Positions 21,725 to 33,699 of a DNA stretch of 53,877 nt are shown piece after piece. The translations under genes were made by a program, and so were the position numbers. The stretch spans positions 1 through 53,877 of the forward strand of contig JAYMSP010000401.1 of the NCBI GenBank assembly GCA_036897095.1, given 5' to 3'. The first letter of the stretch is position 1, and each line of letters opens with the position of its first letter. Source of the DNA: Plantago elongata. Its lineage: Eukaryota; Streptophyta; Magnoliopsida; Lamiales; Plantaginaceae. Below the pieces are notes generated by a model. That model did no database searches. It was not told where the DNA came from and saw only the letters and a program-made list of their open reading frames with translations.

Positions 21725-22745
21725 AATTCATCATTTTTTTATTTTAAATTTTAATTTTGTTCACTTTAAAATGTTTATAACTTGAAAAATAAAAATGTAA
21801 AAAATAAATAAAAATTACTAACAATTTTATATTTTCGAGATCTATAAGTAGAGATTACTCTCAACTATATTTGAATTATTATTTTGATATGTATAAAAAT
21901 CACTAACAATTTTATTCGAATCTTAATAAATTATAAAACAATTCTAAAAATACAATGTTACAAATTTTAACTTTTAAACACTCTTATAAATATCTTGAAT
22001 ATGTAAAAATAATCATTTATATTAAAAAAATACCCGGAATCTCAATTCGATGCTCGATACTCGTGTTCAATGTTCGGTATCCGTATTCGATGCCCATTCT
22101 CCGTATCCGATGCACGGTATCCGTGTTTGATGTCCAGTATCCGTAAGCAATGTCCGGTAACCGTAACCATTACCTGGTATATGTGTCCGATGTCAAGTCC
22201 GATATTTGAATCCGATGCTTGATACTCGTGTTCGATGCCTGGTATCTGTATCTGATGTTCGTCACCCGTGTTTGATGTCCGGTATCCGTAAGCAATGCCT
22301 AGTAACCGTACCCATTGTCCGATATCCGTACCCGATGCTCGTCACCCGTATCCAATGCACGGTATAAGTGTTTGATGTTCGGTATCCGTAAGCAATGTAT
22401 GGTAGTCGTACCCATTACCTGATATATTTTGTGTCTGATGTCCAGCCTTGTTACCTTATCTGATTATCATATCATGTTGCTAGTTTAATTATTGACCCAA
22501 TATAATAAAATGCACTTTTAAAACTCGTCTTACAATTTTTTAAGGTCCAAATAAAGTCGTTAGTGATTTTTATAGATCTCGAAAAAATTAATTGAAACAT
22601 AGTCAAGAGTGTTATCCATTTATATATCTCGAAAAAATATAGTCGTTGGTAATTTTTATTTGTTTTTATCATTTTTTTATTTTAAGTTATGGACGTTTTA
22701 AATTAGATAAAATAAAATTTAATGAGAAAGATGAAGAAGTAAACA
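21725..22745. mobile_element. Inverted-repeat element with minisatellite core
   Basis: The left arm (about 21725-21950) and the reverse complement of the right arm (about 22510-22745) share long blocks. Both have TTCATC, an AT run, CTTTAAAATG or TTTAAAACGT, CATAACTT or TATAACTTG, ATAAAAATTAC, TTTTCGAGATCTATAA and ATAAAAATCACTAAC, in the same order. Between them lies the 20-bp tandem array at 22049-22443. The layout suits a non-autonomous MULE-like or fold-back DNA transposon. I could not fix the outer ends or a target-site duplication. Confidence 0.6.
22049..22443. repeat. 20-bp minisatellite, about 19 copies
   Basis: Phased on GATG, nearly every unit is exactly 20 bp, consensus about GATGTCCGGTATCCGTAAGC. 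Two units are longer (25 and 23 bp). Units differ at several positions but keep the GATG...GTATCCGT frame. Since 20 is not a multiple of 3, it does not code for a repeat protein. Confidence 0.9.
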
Positions 22746-22949
22746 AATGAACTAGTGAGATGAAGAAAATAACGTTCTTATATGATTAGTATATAAATAT
22801 GTATTATTTGATAAAAATGTATCAAGTTATTAATAATTTTTGTTGGTCAAAGAAATTTGTAAAAATTAACATGAATTAGTATTGATTTGTAAAAGATAAG
22901 GTCGAAATTGTATAGTTAACGGAAAATATCAAATTAGGTAGGACCATGA

Positions 22950-22962
22950 AACGAAGGAAGTA
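22950..22962. mobile_element. Stowaway-like terminus (one end only)
   Basis: AAACGAAGGAAG followed by TA resembles the right end of Stowaway MITEs, CTTCCTTCGTTTC on the other strand. I could not find the matching left end, so this may be a remnant. Confidence 0.3.
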
Positions 22963-23260
22963 CATAAAATCGTATCTAGTGATTATCTGATTAGACGATG
23001 ACTAATAATGAAATAGATATGAAACCCCGATATGGCAGGATGAATGAAATATTAATGACGCCCGACATTAACAAACTTATCGGGATAGAGTGACAGAGAG
23101 ACACTAAAATTGGAGGACCAAAAGTGAAAATTGTGCAGTGAATAAATGGTTCACCATTTCTACCAATCACCAGCGAGAAAAGGAATATCAGATTCCTTCA
23201 CACTAACCTGCTGAAAATCAGTTGATTTGGGGCTCAACTCTGTACCTATCGATACGAGAA

Positions 23261-24349
23261 ATGAAGCGCAAGAAGTGGTCGGAGCTGGAAGAACAAACCC
23301 TCCTCTCAAAATACTCCGACCTTGTCAACTCAGGCACACTCTCCAAGCTCAAAACCCGCGAGAAAAAATTCAAACCCATTGCAGAGCATGTCAACTCCCT
23401 TCACCATCTGCGCGACCCAATCACCTTCCCTTTCAAGTGGTCTTGGCGTGACGTTTCCATCAAGGTCCAGAACATGCGCCACCAGTACCTCGGTGTCAAG
23501 CAGAAGATCCGAGTCTCCTGCAACCAGTTCAATTGGGATGACGGTGAGATTCACTGGGAGAATTTCTTGAACTATAAGGAAGTCTTTGGTGACATTGAGT
23601 TGTCCGATCATGGTAAAGATGCCACCTTTGGGTTTAAGGGTAAGATTGGGGTGGAGGGTCTTGATGAGTTTTCGGGGGAGGATGAGGATGAGGAAGATGA
23701 CAGTGATTTGGGGGTTACTGATGAGGAGGGGATAGAGGGTAATCAGGAGATGGGGTTTGCTGGGTTTAAGAGGAAGAAGTTGAGGGTGATGGGGGCTAGG
23801 GTTTTGGAGTTGAGAGATGTGATTGCGAGGCGGGAGGACGAGAGGAGGGAGAGGGAGTGGGGTAGAGAGGAGAGGTTTATTGAAAATGGGGTTGAGAGGG
23901 AAGAGCGGGAGGTGAGGAGGGAGAAGCGGTTTAGTGAACGGGAGGAACGGTTGTGTAGGAGGGAAATGGAAGTGGAGGGAATGCGTGTGACGTGGGCGAA
24001 AAGGGAAGTTGAAAAGAGGAGGCGGTTGGAAATGGAGTTTGGGGAGGAGAGGAGGAGGAGGATTAAGATGGAGGAGAGGTGGGAGGAGGAAGAGATGGAG
24101 TGGAGGGAGAGGATGGTTGGAATGCAGATGGAGCATGAGAAGGCGATGATGCAAATGCACGCCGAAGCTTCTCAGAATCAGTTGCAGATCATTGGAGTTG
24201 TTGCTAGGCTTGTCTGTCAGTTTTTTGGGACTGCGAATGATGGTTTGGGCGGATCGTTAGGGGGTCTGCCTCTGCAGAATTTGCATCATCCAGGAGGGTT
24301 GGGCGATGGAGGGAAGCAGGATGAGAACTCTCCGTCCGAATTCTTGTAA
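23261..24349 (+). CDS. Myb/SANT (trihelix-like) transcription factor with Arg/Glu-rich coiled coil
   Basis: A single exon of 362 residues. The first in-frame ATG (23261) begins MKRKKWSELEEQTLLSKY, the start of a Myb/SANT-type helix domain (residues 1 to about 110, including WSWRDVSIKVQNMRHQY). The middle is acidic (EDEDEEDDSD), then KRKK, then a long highly charged helical region from about 185 to 305 built of alternating Glu and Arg, a likely coiled coil. A short hydrophobic LQIIGVVARLVCQFFG segment and a Gly-rich tail follow. Plant trihelix-like factors share this order of DNA-binding domain and coiled coil, and act in the nucleus. G/A-rich codons cause a long antisense open frame that is not a gene. 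Target genes cannot be told from the sequence. Confidence 0.88.
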   Translation: MKRKKWSELEEQTLLSKYSDLVNSGTLSKLKTREKKFKPIAEHVNSLHHLRDPITFPFKWSWRDVSIKVQNMRHQYLGVKQKIRVSCNQFNWDDGEIHWENFLNYKEVFGDIELSDHGKDATFGFKGKIGVEGLDEFSGEDEDEEDDSDLGVTDEEGIEGNQEMGFAGFKRKKLRVMGARVLELRDVIARREDERREREWGREERFIENGVEREEREVRREKRFSEREERLCRREMEVEGMRVTWAKREVEKRRRLEMEFGEERRRRIKMEERWEEEEMEWRERMVGMQMEHEKAMMQMHAEASQNQLQIIGVVARLVCQFFGTANDGLGGSLGGLPLQNLHHPGGLGDGGKQDENSPSEFL

Positions 24350-27300
24350 ATTTTAACTCCCTTTTACACCTATTCTTATGAATAATACTTGTTGTAGAAA
24401 TGTATGTGTTTGTTTGTTCGAGTGTCTTTGTAATGCTTTGTGTATGCTGTTAGATGATGATTGTAGTTATGGTGTAGCTTATGTTTTACAATATCATTGT
24501 GTATATTCGTCCTTATGATTGTGCGCATTCAGGTGATTTGAACTTTTTAACAGTGTCAGTAAGGAAATTGTTAACCTCATTTAGTTTAGGACCTAAATGT
24601 GTGCTTCAATAGGATAGTTTTGCATAACCTTAGAGAGTTCTTGGTTTCTTGTTCCATAGTTTTAGAGACATGAATAGATGATTTAACTCAACTTGTACAA
24701 TGATTGTGTTTGGCATACAACTAAAAACCCTTAGTTAAGTCACGATTCTACTCAAATAAATTCGATTTACTATTCATCTATTAAATGTCTATTAAAATGG
24801 TTCTATTGTTCAAGTATTCATAATTTGTCTGAGATAAAGTTTTCTGAAGTGTAATAGAGATATTTTTGGAGGTCTTAATAAGCTTTAAGGTCCTATGTGT
24901 TTAGGGTGGTCATTCTTGAAAATCAATGATGATTCTATAGCATTTTTCTTGTGAGGTTTCATGAAGCTCTTTGACATTTCCTCCTGGCCCATCATGGTAG
25001 ACGGTAGCCTGAGAAGCGATATTACAACTGAAAAATGAAAAGCTCCTTAATAGTGTAATGAATAGTTTGTTAGCCTAACAAGTAACAAGTCACTAATAGA
25101 AAATGCCTAGAGCATATGGTGGCTAAACGAGTGAAGTTTGAACTGTGAGTAGTATGAATGGGCATTATCGACAGGGTGACTTGCAAGCTCATGTCTCTCA
25201 AAAAAGTAATTGAAATACTACCCAAAAGAAGACAGGCACCTTATGCAAGAAAGGTTCCCTCTGCTTGACGAAGCGAATTTATGTCATGTATGTTCTGGTT
25301 AAAAATGATACTGATGTTGTGGCAGCATTTGATATTAGATAGTTTCTTTTTTTATAATGGGAAGTGTACATATTTTGAGTCGTCGGACTACTACCATATG
25401 TGTGTTGTGGTTTCTGATTGAATTTTTTTTTCTCTTAAATGAATGCACAGGTTTAGGTGTAGGACTCACATTTTAAGTACTGTTTCCTTCTAGTTGTATC
25501 TACTTGAGCTTTGCTAAACAAAAATTTGCGCTTGCTGATGGAGAAATGTCCTTAAAAAATGACATTAACCTATATTCAAGGTCTTTTAATTGCCACTACC
25601 AATGTATGTAGTACTCTATAAGACGATATACTCTACATGAATACTTGATGGTAATACGATCGCAAATTTATCCTTTTCTTTATCCATAATTAATTGTATT
25701 TTGATGTATACAAATTTATCCATATTAATCAGAAACTGTATCGATACACTGCTGTTTCCTCTGCTCTTACTGGTTGGTCAGATGTCTGAACATGCAATAT
25801 GCACCTTTCATAGAACAGAACCAACAAAGCTCTGTTTTGAGAATGCCATCACATTCTGTATTATTTTTCAATGAGCTAAAACAAGTTTGATTGATCAATA
25901 GGGAAGCATTTTGCTTCTTGTATGATGCATGTTTATATATAACATTATACTCGGCAGGAGGAGGAGCTAGAAAGAGGTTGGATTATCTTTTTCTAAAGCA
26001 TTGGCCGAGCCATTTATCAACTGTCGGCTATAAAACTGGCGATACTGATGCGTAGCTAAAGGGTATTGCTTACTCAATACATCCACACATTGGTATCCCG
26101 CTCAATCTGTGTTTTATTTGTATCCTGAACTCGAACCAACTACTTTCATGAGAACCTGCAAGAATATAAATCCGAAAGTTGAAGGTTTATCAGGGTAGGT
26201 TTATCAATATGACCTGTACTTTCTTGTGGTCTTGTGTAATGCTTCAGGTTAAGCGAGAGCCATACACCTTAATTTTGCAAGGTGCCTTTGGTCGTACCAC
26301 TAAGCATTCAGATCTGGTTTCTTTACTTGGTAGTACGCTCACCAGTTCTGGTTGTGATATAATGGAACATGATCACATTGTACATATCTCCTTTAGCTTT
26401 TATGGCTCTGAATATGACACTTAATTGAGTTAGATGGCCTGCATGAAAATGTGGGATTCCAGGTAATACAGATACTTTTTACTCTGGAGAATGTGTCCCA
26501 TAATGTAATTAGAAGTACTATGGAAGCCCTGATCATCAATACAAAAACTTGTGAAAGTCCAGGTTTTTGTGAGAGTTATGATAGTCCTACAATATTGTAT
26601 ATTAATTGTGCGGTTTTGTGTGTAAATTGTTGATTTTTATTTATTTGTAAATTGTGTATTGTTGTATATTAATTGTACGGCATTTTGTGTAGGACTTTTA
26701 TTACTTTCTGGATTCTTAGGAGATTTTCCCCATCATCAATTGTGTCATAATTTAATCTAGTCTTGATATTCGTAAATTTTATTGACTTTTTTGTTTGTTG
26801 GTCTTCACTCTCTGCCCCTGGACAAACATATATAGTGATACACGTGCGGTTAATAGCTTGTTTTGGTGTACATTATTTGATCACCAAGTATTAGAGATAA
26901 CTTTGCAACAAGCATCTGTATAGATTATAGGTAACGCTGTGTAGTTTGAGCACCATATGTTCATTTGATGAGTTGTAAATGTTTCCGTTGTCTTATGAAA
27001 TGGAATCAGATTCTAGCATTGCCTCCAGATCATAATTTTAGTAATTGTTCATATTTGTTTCTCAATAAAGATCAAAAGTTTTATAATGACTTGTGCCCCT
27101 CTGAGACCTCTGTTATGACAAGTAATATCAACCTTAGTACTTGGTCCAAGATAATGTTTTCTCTTGTCTATTGAACTTCTAATTGTGATTATGTATTTGT
27201 GAGGTATCATTATCTTAGTGTTGCTTTCCTGATCAACAAATTGGTCCCCAAATTAGTTTCATTTTGCCTGTTGCATAGACAACCACGTAGGTTACTACAG

Positions 27301-27755
27301 GCTACAGCTGATATTTAGAACCCGTTTAATGATCGTTACTCTATTCCAGTTTTGCAAGTTGTGGACAGGAGAACAGGTACGCGTTGGACTTGTCTTTGCA
27401 CAAGTTTGGTGACTTTCCCATGTGTTGTGCTGCATCTTCGACGTGAAGATCATCATCTCATTCACGTGCTGTGCCTTCGGAAGCTTGAAAAAGAGTTTGA
27501 TCAGTATGTGTCATGGCTTTAATTTGAGACCAAGTCGATTTCGTGACTACGAAAGAGGTATATCTATCGATATTTACTGAACCCAACACTGGGGGCCTGC
27601 TGAAATTTTTTCTTTGCATTAAACGGGACGTGATGTATCAATAAAAGCAGTAGACAGATAATTTGTACCAAGTTGTTTGTCGATTGGAACTTTACATATT
27701 ATGTCGGTAGAGCATTTCCAGGCTTGTCAGTAGAGTATTACAAGTTGTTGACGTA
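24350..27755. other. Gene-poor intergenic region
   Basis: AT-rich sequence with scattered short frames. The frame at 26200-26424 (VKREPYTLILQGAFG...) looks somewhat protein-like but has no recognisable domain and no start or splice support. A direct repeat of TTGTATATTAATTGT occurs near 26594 and 26662. I see no RNA gene. Confidence 0.5.
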
Positions 27756-27994
27756 CCTTATAATCCTTAGTCCGAGTTGAAAATTCTGCCGAACCGAATA
27801 CAAATTTTAAGAAAAAATTAATAAAGTAATAAAATATGAAAGTGATTGGATAAAGTAGGAAATAATTAAATAAAGTAAAGTATGAGAAATAATTTGTATA
27901 GTGGAAGAGAGATTTTTCTATATAAGAAAATGATAATTTCAATTTGGTATAGTCTAAAATGGAATATAGAACTTCTAATTCGAAACGGATGAAG
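27756..27994. mobile_element. Stowaway-like MITE
   Basis: The right end (GAAACGGATGAAG-TA) as reverse complement, CTTCATCCGTTTCGAATT, aligns with the left end, which follows TA and contains CTTAGTCCGAGTTGAAAATT. Size 239 bp and AT-rich interior with AAAGTA runs fit Stowaway elements. Confidence 0.6.
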
Positions 27995-28299
27995 TATATT
28001 ATATTTGTAACCACTACCACATCATATAACCATTTTGATCAATTGCAACTCTTTTATCCAATCACCCAACTTAATCTTCTTTCATCATTTCATTCGAACT
28101 TAATTTTAATTTACTTCATTCTTGATTTCATTTTATCATCATAATTAATTATAATAAAATAATATTAATTTTAAAAAATTAGGCCAAGTATCATTATTAT
28201 CCCAAAGCATCACAAAAGTAAAACAAGAAATCCCTAGCATCACAAAAGAACATTACTTCAAACTTCATAAATCCATAGTGTTTTTGTTGATGATAATGC

Positions 28300-28603
28300 T
28301 GTGAAAGTGGACAAATTGAACTATATTATTGAATCAGAAATTAAATTACAAACTAAATTCTCAATCAATAGAGTGGAGAAGATGATCAATGAAAGTTAAG
28401 TTTACAAGTTGAAAGAAGAACTATATATACACAACTCAAGTAACTAATCTAAACTGTAATGTACAAGTCTCTATGCATTTGGTAAAAGTTGCATTTGTCT
28501 TTATTAATAACACGTAACGCGTCAAAGTGCGACCTGCTCTTCATTCCTTCATCAAGTGTTCTGCGTCTTGCTTTTCTTCAAGAATGTGTTTATATCTCTA
28601 ATA
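28300..28603 (-). repeat. 3' LTR of the copia element
   Basis: It starts TGTGAAAGTGGACAAATTG on the plus strand and matches the LTR at 33277 along its length, except that it has one copy of the 119-bp segment that is doubled there. A polypurine tract adjoins it at 28604-28616. Confidence 0.85.
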
Positions 28604-28616
28604 CCTCCCTCCCCTC
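28604..28616 (-). other. Polypurine tract
   Basis: On the minus strand GAGGGGAGGGAGG lies directly before the 3' LTR, the expected site of plus-strand priming. Confidence 0.75.
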
Positions 28617-30309
28617 AAGTTGGAGCATGAATGTTAGAGAGGCACAAGTTGAAGCTATGTAGATCAAATAACGGACCACCTAAAGGTTTGGTCATAATGT
28701 CTGCAGTCATATGTTCAGTTTGTATATGAAACAGCTTCATGACTTTAGCTTGAAGCTTTTCCCTTATAAAATGGCAATCCAGCTCAATGTGCTTGAATCT
28801 TTCATGCTGGACTGAGTTATTAGCTAAGCAGTATGCAGATTTGATGTTTGTATAAATGTGAGCAGGACCTGGTAAATGGACTCCCAAATCATTGAGCAGA
28901 TAGAACAACCATTGTAACTCATATGTTGTTGCTGCAAGTGCTCTATATTCAGCCTCAGTGCTGCTTCTACTTATAGTGTTCTGCTTCTTGCTTTTTCAGG
29001 ATATAAGAGATGATCCCATGAATATTGTGAATCCAGTGATGCTATTTCTTGTATCCGGACATGTTGCCCAATCACTGACACTATAAGCACTCAACTGAAA
29101 ATTGTCATCTCTTGAGAGTAGAATCCCTTTTCCATGGGCACCTTTGATGTATCTTAATACTCTGTGAGCTGCATCTAAGTGAATATTGGTAGGTTTACTC
29201 ATGAACTGACTGAGATTTTGAATTGTAAAACTCAAATCTAGCCTGGTAATATTGAGATACACCAGTCTTCCTACAAGCCTTTTGTAAATAGAACCATCTG
29301 GTAGTGGATCTCCATCATCAACATTAAGTATGGACTTGTTCTCCATGGGTGTTGATACAGGCTTACAACCAAGATATCTAGTTTCTTTCAATAAATCTAA
29401 TGCATACTTTCTTTGAGTTAGCACAATCCCTTTAGCAGACTGAGCAACTTCTAATCCCAACATGTATCTCAGTTTTCCCAGGTCTTTGATGGTAAACTGA
29501 TCTTGTAAGTGATCTTTAGTTTTCTAAATTTCTAACACATCATTCCCTGCTAATATGACATCATCAACATATACAGCTAGGGTTGTGAAGGAGTTAGCAG
29601 CATTTTTAATAAACAAAGATTTTTCAGCTTGAGATTGTTTGTATCCAAAATTAAGTAAACAAGTAGTAAGCTTGTTAAACCACTGTCTTGAAGCTTGTTT
29701 AAGCCCATACAGTGATTTAGTAAGTTTACATACTCTCTTATCATCAGAACTACAATATCCAAGTGGAGGTACCATATAAACTTTCTCAGTTAAATGCAAT
29801 GTAGAAATGCATTATTTACATCTAATTGATGTAAATACCAATTGTGTATAGAAGCAACTGCAAATAAAGTCCTTGCAGTGGTTAACTTGGTAACTGGAGA
29901 GAATGATTCGAAGTAATCCAAGCCCTCTTCCTATGTGTAACCTTTAGCTACAAGCCTTGCCTTGTATCTCTATTGAACCATCAGATTTGTACTTTATTCT
30001 GAACACCCACTTGCAGCCTATTGTATGTTTCCCTTCAGGTAAAGTAGTAAGCAACCAAGTGTTAAACTTTTCTAGTGCTAACAACTCAGGTTTTATAGCA
30101 TCTTGCAATTCAGAATGTTTACTAGCCTCTTTATATGTCTTAGGTTCCTCCTGTTGAGTTGTGGCTGTTGTAAAACAAGCATACTCTTGACACAAGTTAC
30201 CTGTAGAGACATAGTTGCTAATAGGATAAGGTGTAGTGATAACATTAGCATAAATGGCATTAGTAGTAGAGGAATCATTAGTAGAATGTTTTAAAGAGGA
30301 AGAGAACAT
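28615..30309 (-). pseudogene. copia reverse transcriptase and RNase H region
   Basis: Read from 30309 downward in one frame with stops: an RT start (CKWVFRIKYKSDGSIE), SLYGLKQASRQWFNKL, the catalytic YVDDVILAGN, then the RT thumb/RNase H region (ending MTADIMTKPLGG near 28670). The active-site YVDD is preserved, but in-frame stops split the region into at least four pieces (30309-29944, 29799-29524, 29463-28996, 28908-28615). Confidence 0.85.
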
Positions 30310-30686
30310 TCATAAATTTTTAATGCTGGTAATGACTTAGTTCGCATAGACCTGTGGACTTGATTATTTCCATCATTATCATTAGTAGAAGGATTAGAGA
30401 TTGTACCAGAATCTGCATCATCATGTGAGCTACTAATAGAATCCGAGTTATGCAATAACTCATTAGTGAAAACCTCAATACCTCTAGAATCATATTATAT
30501 AGCCTCTGAAGAACCAACATTAGTAGCAAAAGAATTATTGAGATTCAGAAGCTTAATAGAGTCATACTTAAAATGTGTTGAGTTATCACTGAACTGCTTA
30601 TCAACTGGATTTTGTTTAAGTTTAAATGGAAAAATATGTTCTTTGAAAATAACATTTCTTTAGATTATAATCTGCTTAGTATCCAG

Positions 30687-32000
30687 TTAATAGCATTTAT
30701 ATCCTTTATAACCAAATGGATAAACCAAAAATTCACATTTTACAGCTCTTTGTGAAAACTTGTGCCTGTTAGTATTTAGTGTGCTTACATAGCATAAAGA
30801 ACCAAAAGTTCTTAAATGATTGTAACTCACATGCTTATTGTACAAAATTTCAAAAGGTGTTTTGCCCTGTAAATTATCATAAGGCAACCTATTGATAATA
30901 TGTATAGCACACTAAATACTATCAGACCAAAATTTCAATGGTAAATGAGAAGAAAAGAGAATTGATCTAGCAACCAGTAATATGTGTTGAGGCTTCCTTT
31001 CTACAATGCCATTTTGTTCAGGTGTAGCCACACAAGACTTCTGATGTAATATGCCCTCAGTTTGATAAAAGTCATAGAACAAAAATTCTTGACCATTATC
31101 AGATCTTATAGCTTTAATGGAGGACTGAAAATGATTTCTCACTAAGGCGAAATTGATAAGATGCTGCCTTGTTTCAGATTTGTGAGTCATCAAAAAAATC
31201 CATGTACATCTAGAATAATCATCCACAATAGTTAAAAAATACATGTAATTATCATGTGAACTAATATGGAAAGGACCCCAAATGTCCACATGAATTAATT
31301 TAAAACAAACATTAGTAACTATGGAACTAACATGAAAAGGTAACTTCTTTTGCGTTGCAAATTGACATACATCACATGTCTGAAGTTTATTACATTTAGC
31401 AATATCATAAATTGGCAACTTATACATTTTAGCAATTGGCACATGCCCTAGTCTAGTATGCCAATCAACGTCTATTACAACTGAGTTTATAATATGTAAC
31501 TTTGTTACTACTGGATCTTCATTAATAGCAGACAATGAATCTTTGAGATGATAAAGTTCATTTTTAACTTCAGCACAAGTAGTTAGCTTGTGTGTTTTCA
31601 AATCCTGTAAAAAACATTTGTTAGAAAGAAAACATGCTACTAATGCTCCAGATTTAGTAAGTCTTGAAATAGATAACAGATTGAATCCAAAAGCTGGAGC
31701 ATATAACACATTATTAAGCTGCAAAGCATCAAACAATTTATTGAGCCAGTATGTGTTGCTTTAGTTTGATCACCAATAGGCAAACTTATATATATCAATA
31801 TCAACCGTAGATGGTACTGGTTGAAATAAACTAAAATCACAAATCATGTGATCACTGATACCAGTGTCAAGTATCCAACTAGAAGTAACATGCTCATTAG
31901 TATGAATATTCATACATAAAAATCTTATGTTAGATACAATATTACCTTTATTACCTGAAGTTGGATTCATAGAAGTAGATGCTATAGCAGATGCCACCAC
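30687..32000 (-). pseudogene. copia protease and integrase region
   Basis: The frame differs from those of gag and RT. The protease active-site region reads WILDTGISDHM near 31850, with Ile where copia usually has Ala. The integrase has an HHCC-type zinc region (WHTRLGHVP and CDVCQ) and a catalytic core with the expected acidic residues (HVDIWGPF, IRSDNGQEF, EQNGIVER). A TAG at about 30912 separates the core from the C-terminal part (30887-30687). Confidence 0.85.
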
Positions 32001-32128
32001 ATGCTTGGCTTGATTTTATGCAGTGCTAGCCTGATATTTCTGAAATTCAAGAAACTGATTATATGCATTTTGATCAAAAGTAAATTCATCATCAGTCAAA
32101 GCATGTTCAGTGGTGTCAACTTAAACTG

Positions 32129-33166
32129 CTACAGATGCAGCAGTAGGCTTAAAATTCCTCTGAGTTGACTGATGTTTCCCATAAGGAGCTTTGTTATTCT
32201 TATTAGGCTGCCTTTCTTTCCAGCCTGGAGGAAACCATAAATCTGAAAACAAGTATCCACGGTATGTCCATCTTGATCACAACGTGAACAATGTGGTCTA
32301 GGCTTGCCTTTGTTCTGAAACTTGGCATACTTATTAACAACAAATGCAGACTGACTTCCATGTAGTGACTGACTATTGACACTCATCATAGCCATAAAGC
32401 TAGTCATGTTAGGCTATAAAACTCTCTTGCTTTCTTCTTGAAGCATAATAGAGTGAATCTTTGACAACGTAGGTAAAGACAGATTCATTAATAACTGACT
32501 ATGAACGTGAGCAAAAGACTCATGAAGACCAACAAGAAACTTCATGCCACAATCTTGAATTTGAGAATCACTGAAAGACTTGAATACATCACAAGTGCAT
32601 TTACTCATAGCACCACAATTACAATGAGGCAATACTCTGTAACTCATAAACTCATCCCATGAACCATTAAACTGCATATAATAGGTAGTTATAGGACGAG
32701 ATCCTTGTTGTATAGAACTAAGCACTTTGTTCAGTTGAAAAACACGAGGACCATCACATTCGGAGAATTGACTATGCAATTCTTCCCAAGCCTCATAAGC
32801 TATAGTTGTATAAAGCAAACTATTACGAATATCAGGAGAAAGTGCAGTAGTAATCCAAGAAAGTACCATGTTATTATTGCGCTGCTAGGCAACTAGCATG
32901 ATTGGATCTGTTGTAGCAATATCCAAAATTGTAATTGTGCCATCGATGAACAAAGCTTTGTTCTTGGCCTTAAGATTCATCATAACTGTCTTAGCCCATG
33001 ACCAGTAATTCTCGCCATTGAAAACTTCTCGTGTTATGCACAAGCCAATATATGCAGGATGAATGAAATACATCGATGTAGAGTCATCAACCGGATTTCT
33101 GACGAACGAACTACCATTGACAGCAGTTACATGTGGAACAACACCTTCACGAGGGGAAGTCTCCAT
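32129..33166 (-). pseudogene. copia gag region
   Basis: One frame, broken by stops near 32880 and 32410, encodes the N-terminal copia gag domain (NGENYWSWAKTVMMNLKAKN) from ATG 33166, a central capsid-like part and a CCHC zinc knuckle CSRCDQDGHTVDTC near 32290. Confidence 0.85.
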
Positions 33167-33265
33167 GTGAATCGATTTGAATCAGAGAAACTATCTGAAC
33201 AATGAACACGATCGAGAGAAATGATCAAAGAATAGCAAATGCAGAAGAATTTAGAATCCAACGGC

Positions 33266-33276
33266 GATTGATACCA
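33266..33276 (-). other. Primer binding site of the copia element
   Basis: Minus strand TGGTATCAATC directly abuts the LTR end; its first eight bases match the initiator-Met tRNA PBS. Confidence 0.75.
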
Positions 33277-33699
33277 TGTGAAAGTGAACAAATTGAACTG
33301 TATTATTGAATTAGAATCAAATTACAAACTAAATTTTCAATCAATAGAGTGGAGAAGATGATCAAATGAAAGTTAAACTTACAAGCTGGAAGAAGAACTA
33401 TATATATACAGCTCAAGTAACTAATCTAAACTGTAACGGACAAGTATATATGCGTTTGGTACAAGTCGTATTTGTCTTTATTAATAAAACGTAAAGCATC
33501 AAAGTGCGACTTGCTCTTCATTCCTTCATCAAATGTTTTGTGTCTTGTTTTTCTTCAGGAATGTGTTTATGCGTTTGGTACAAGTCGTATTTGTCTTTAT
33601 TAATAAAACGTAAAGCATCAAAGTGCGACTTGCTCTTCATTCCTTTATCAAATGTTATGTATCTTGTTTTCCTTCAGGAATGTATTTATATATCTAAAA
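33277..33699 (-). repeat. 5' LTR with internal 119-bp tandem duplication
   Basis: It matches the LTR at 28300 but contains two consecutive copies of a 119-bp segment, starting at 33450 and 33569, each beginning ATGCGTTTGGTACAAGTC. This explains its greater length (about 423 against 304 bp). Confidence 0.9.

Larger units (their letters stand above)
28300..33699 (-). mobile_element. Ty1/copia LTR retrotransposon, full length but decayed
   Basis: Two related LTRs (28300-28603 and 33277-33699) bracket, on the minus strand, PBS, gag, protease, integrase, reverse transcriptase and RNase H in the copia order (integrase before RT). The order and the initiator-Met PBS fix the superfamily. Coding parts lie in three frames, with extra stops inside, so it is not autonomous. 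LTR divergence is visible by eye at many positions, so insertion is not recent. I could not identify a clean target-site duplication. Confidence 0.92.

Noticed and set aside
22049..22443. Regular 20-bp repeats as a CRISPR array
   Set aside because: The repeats are contiguous with no spacers and the DNA is a plant nuclear genome.
23330..24160. Minus-strand open frame of 276 codons rich in Pro, Leu and His
   Set aside because: It is antisense to the Glu/Arg-rich coiled coil of the Myb/SANT gene, an effect of G/A-rich codons.
26179..26633. Two open frames with protein-like text
   Set aside because: No family recognised, no start context or splice logic; left as intergenic.
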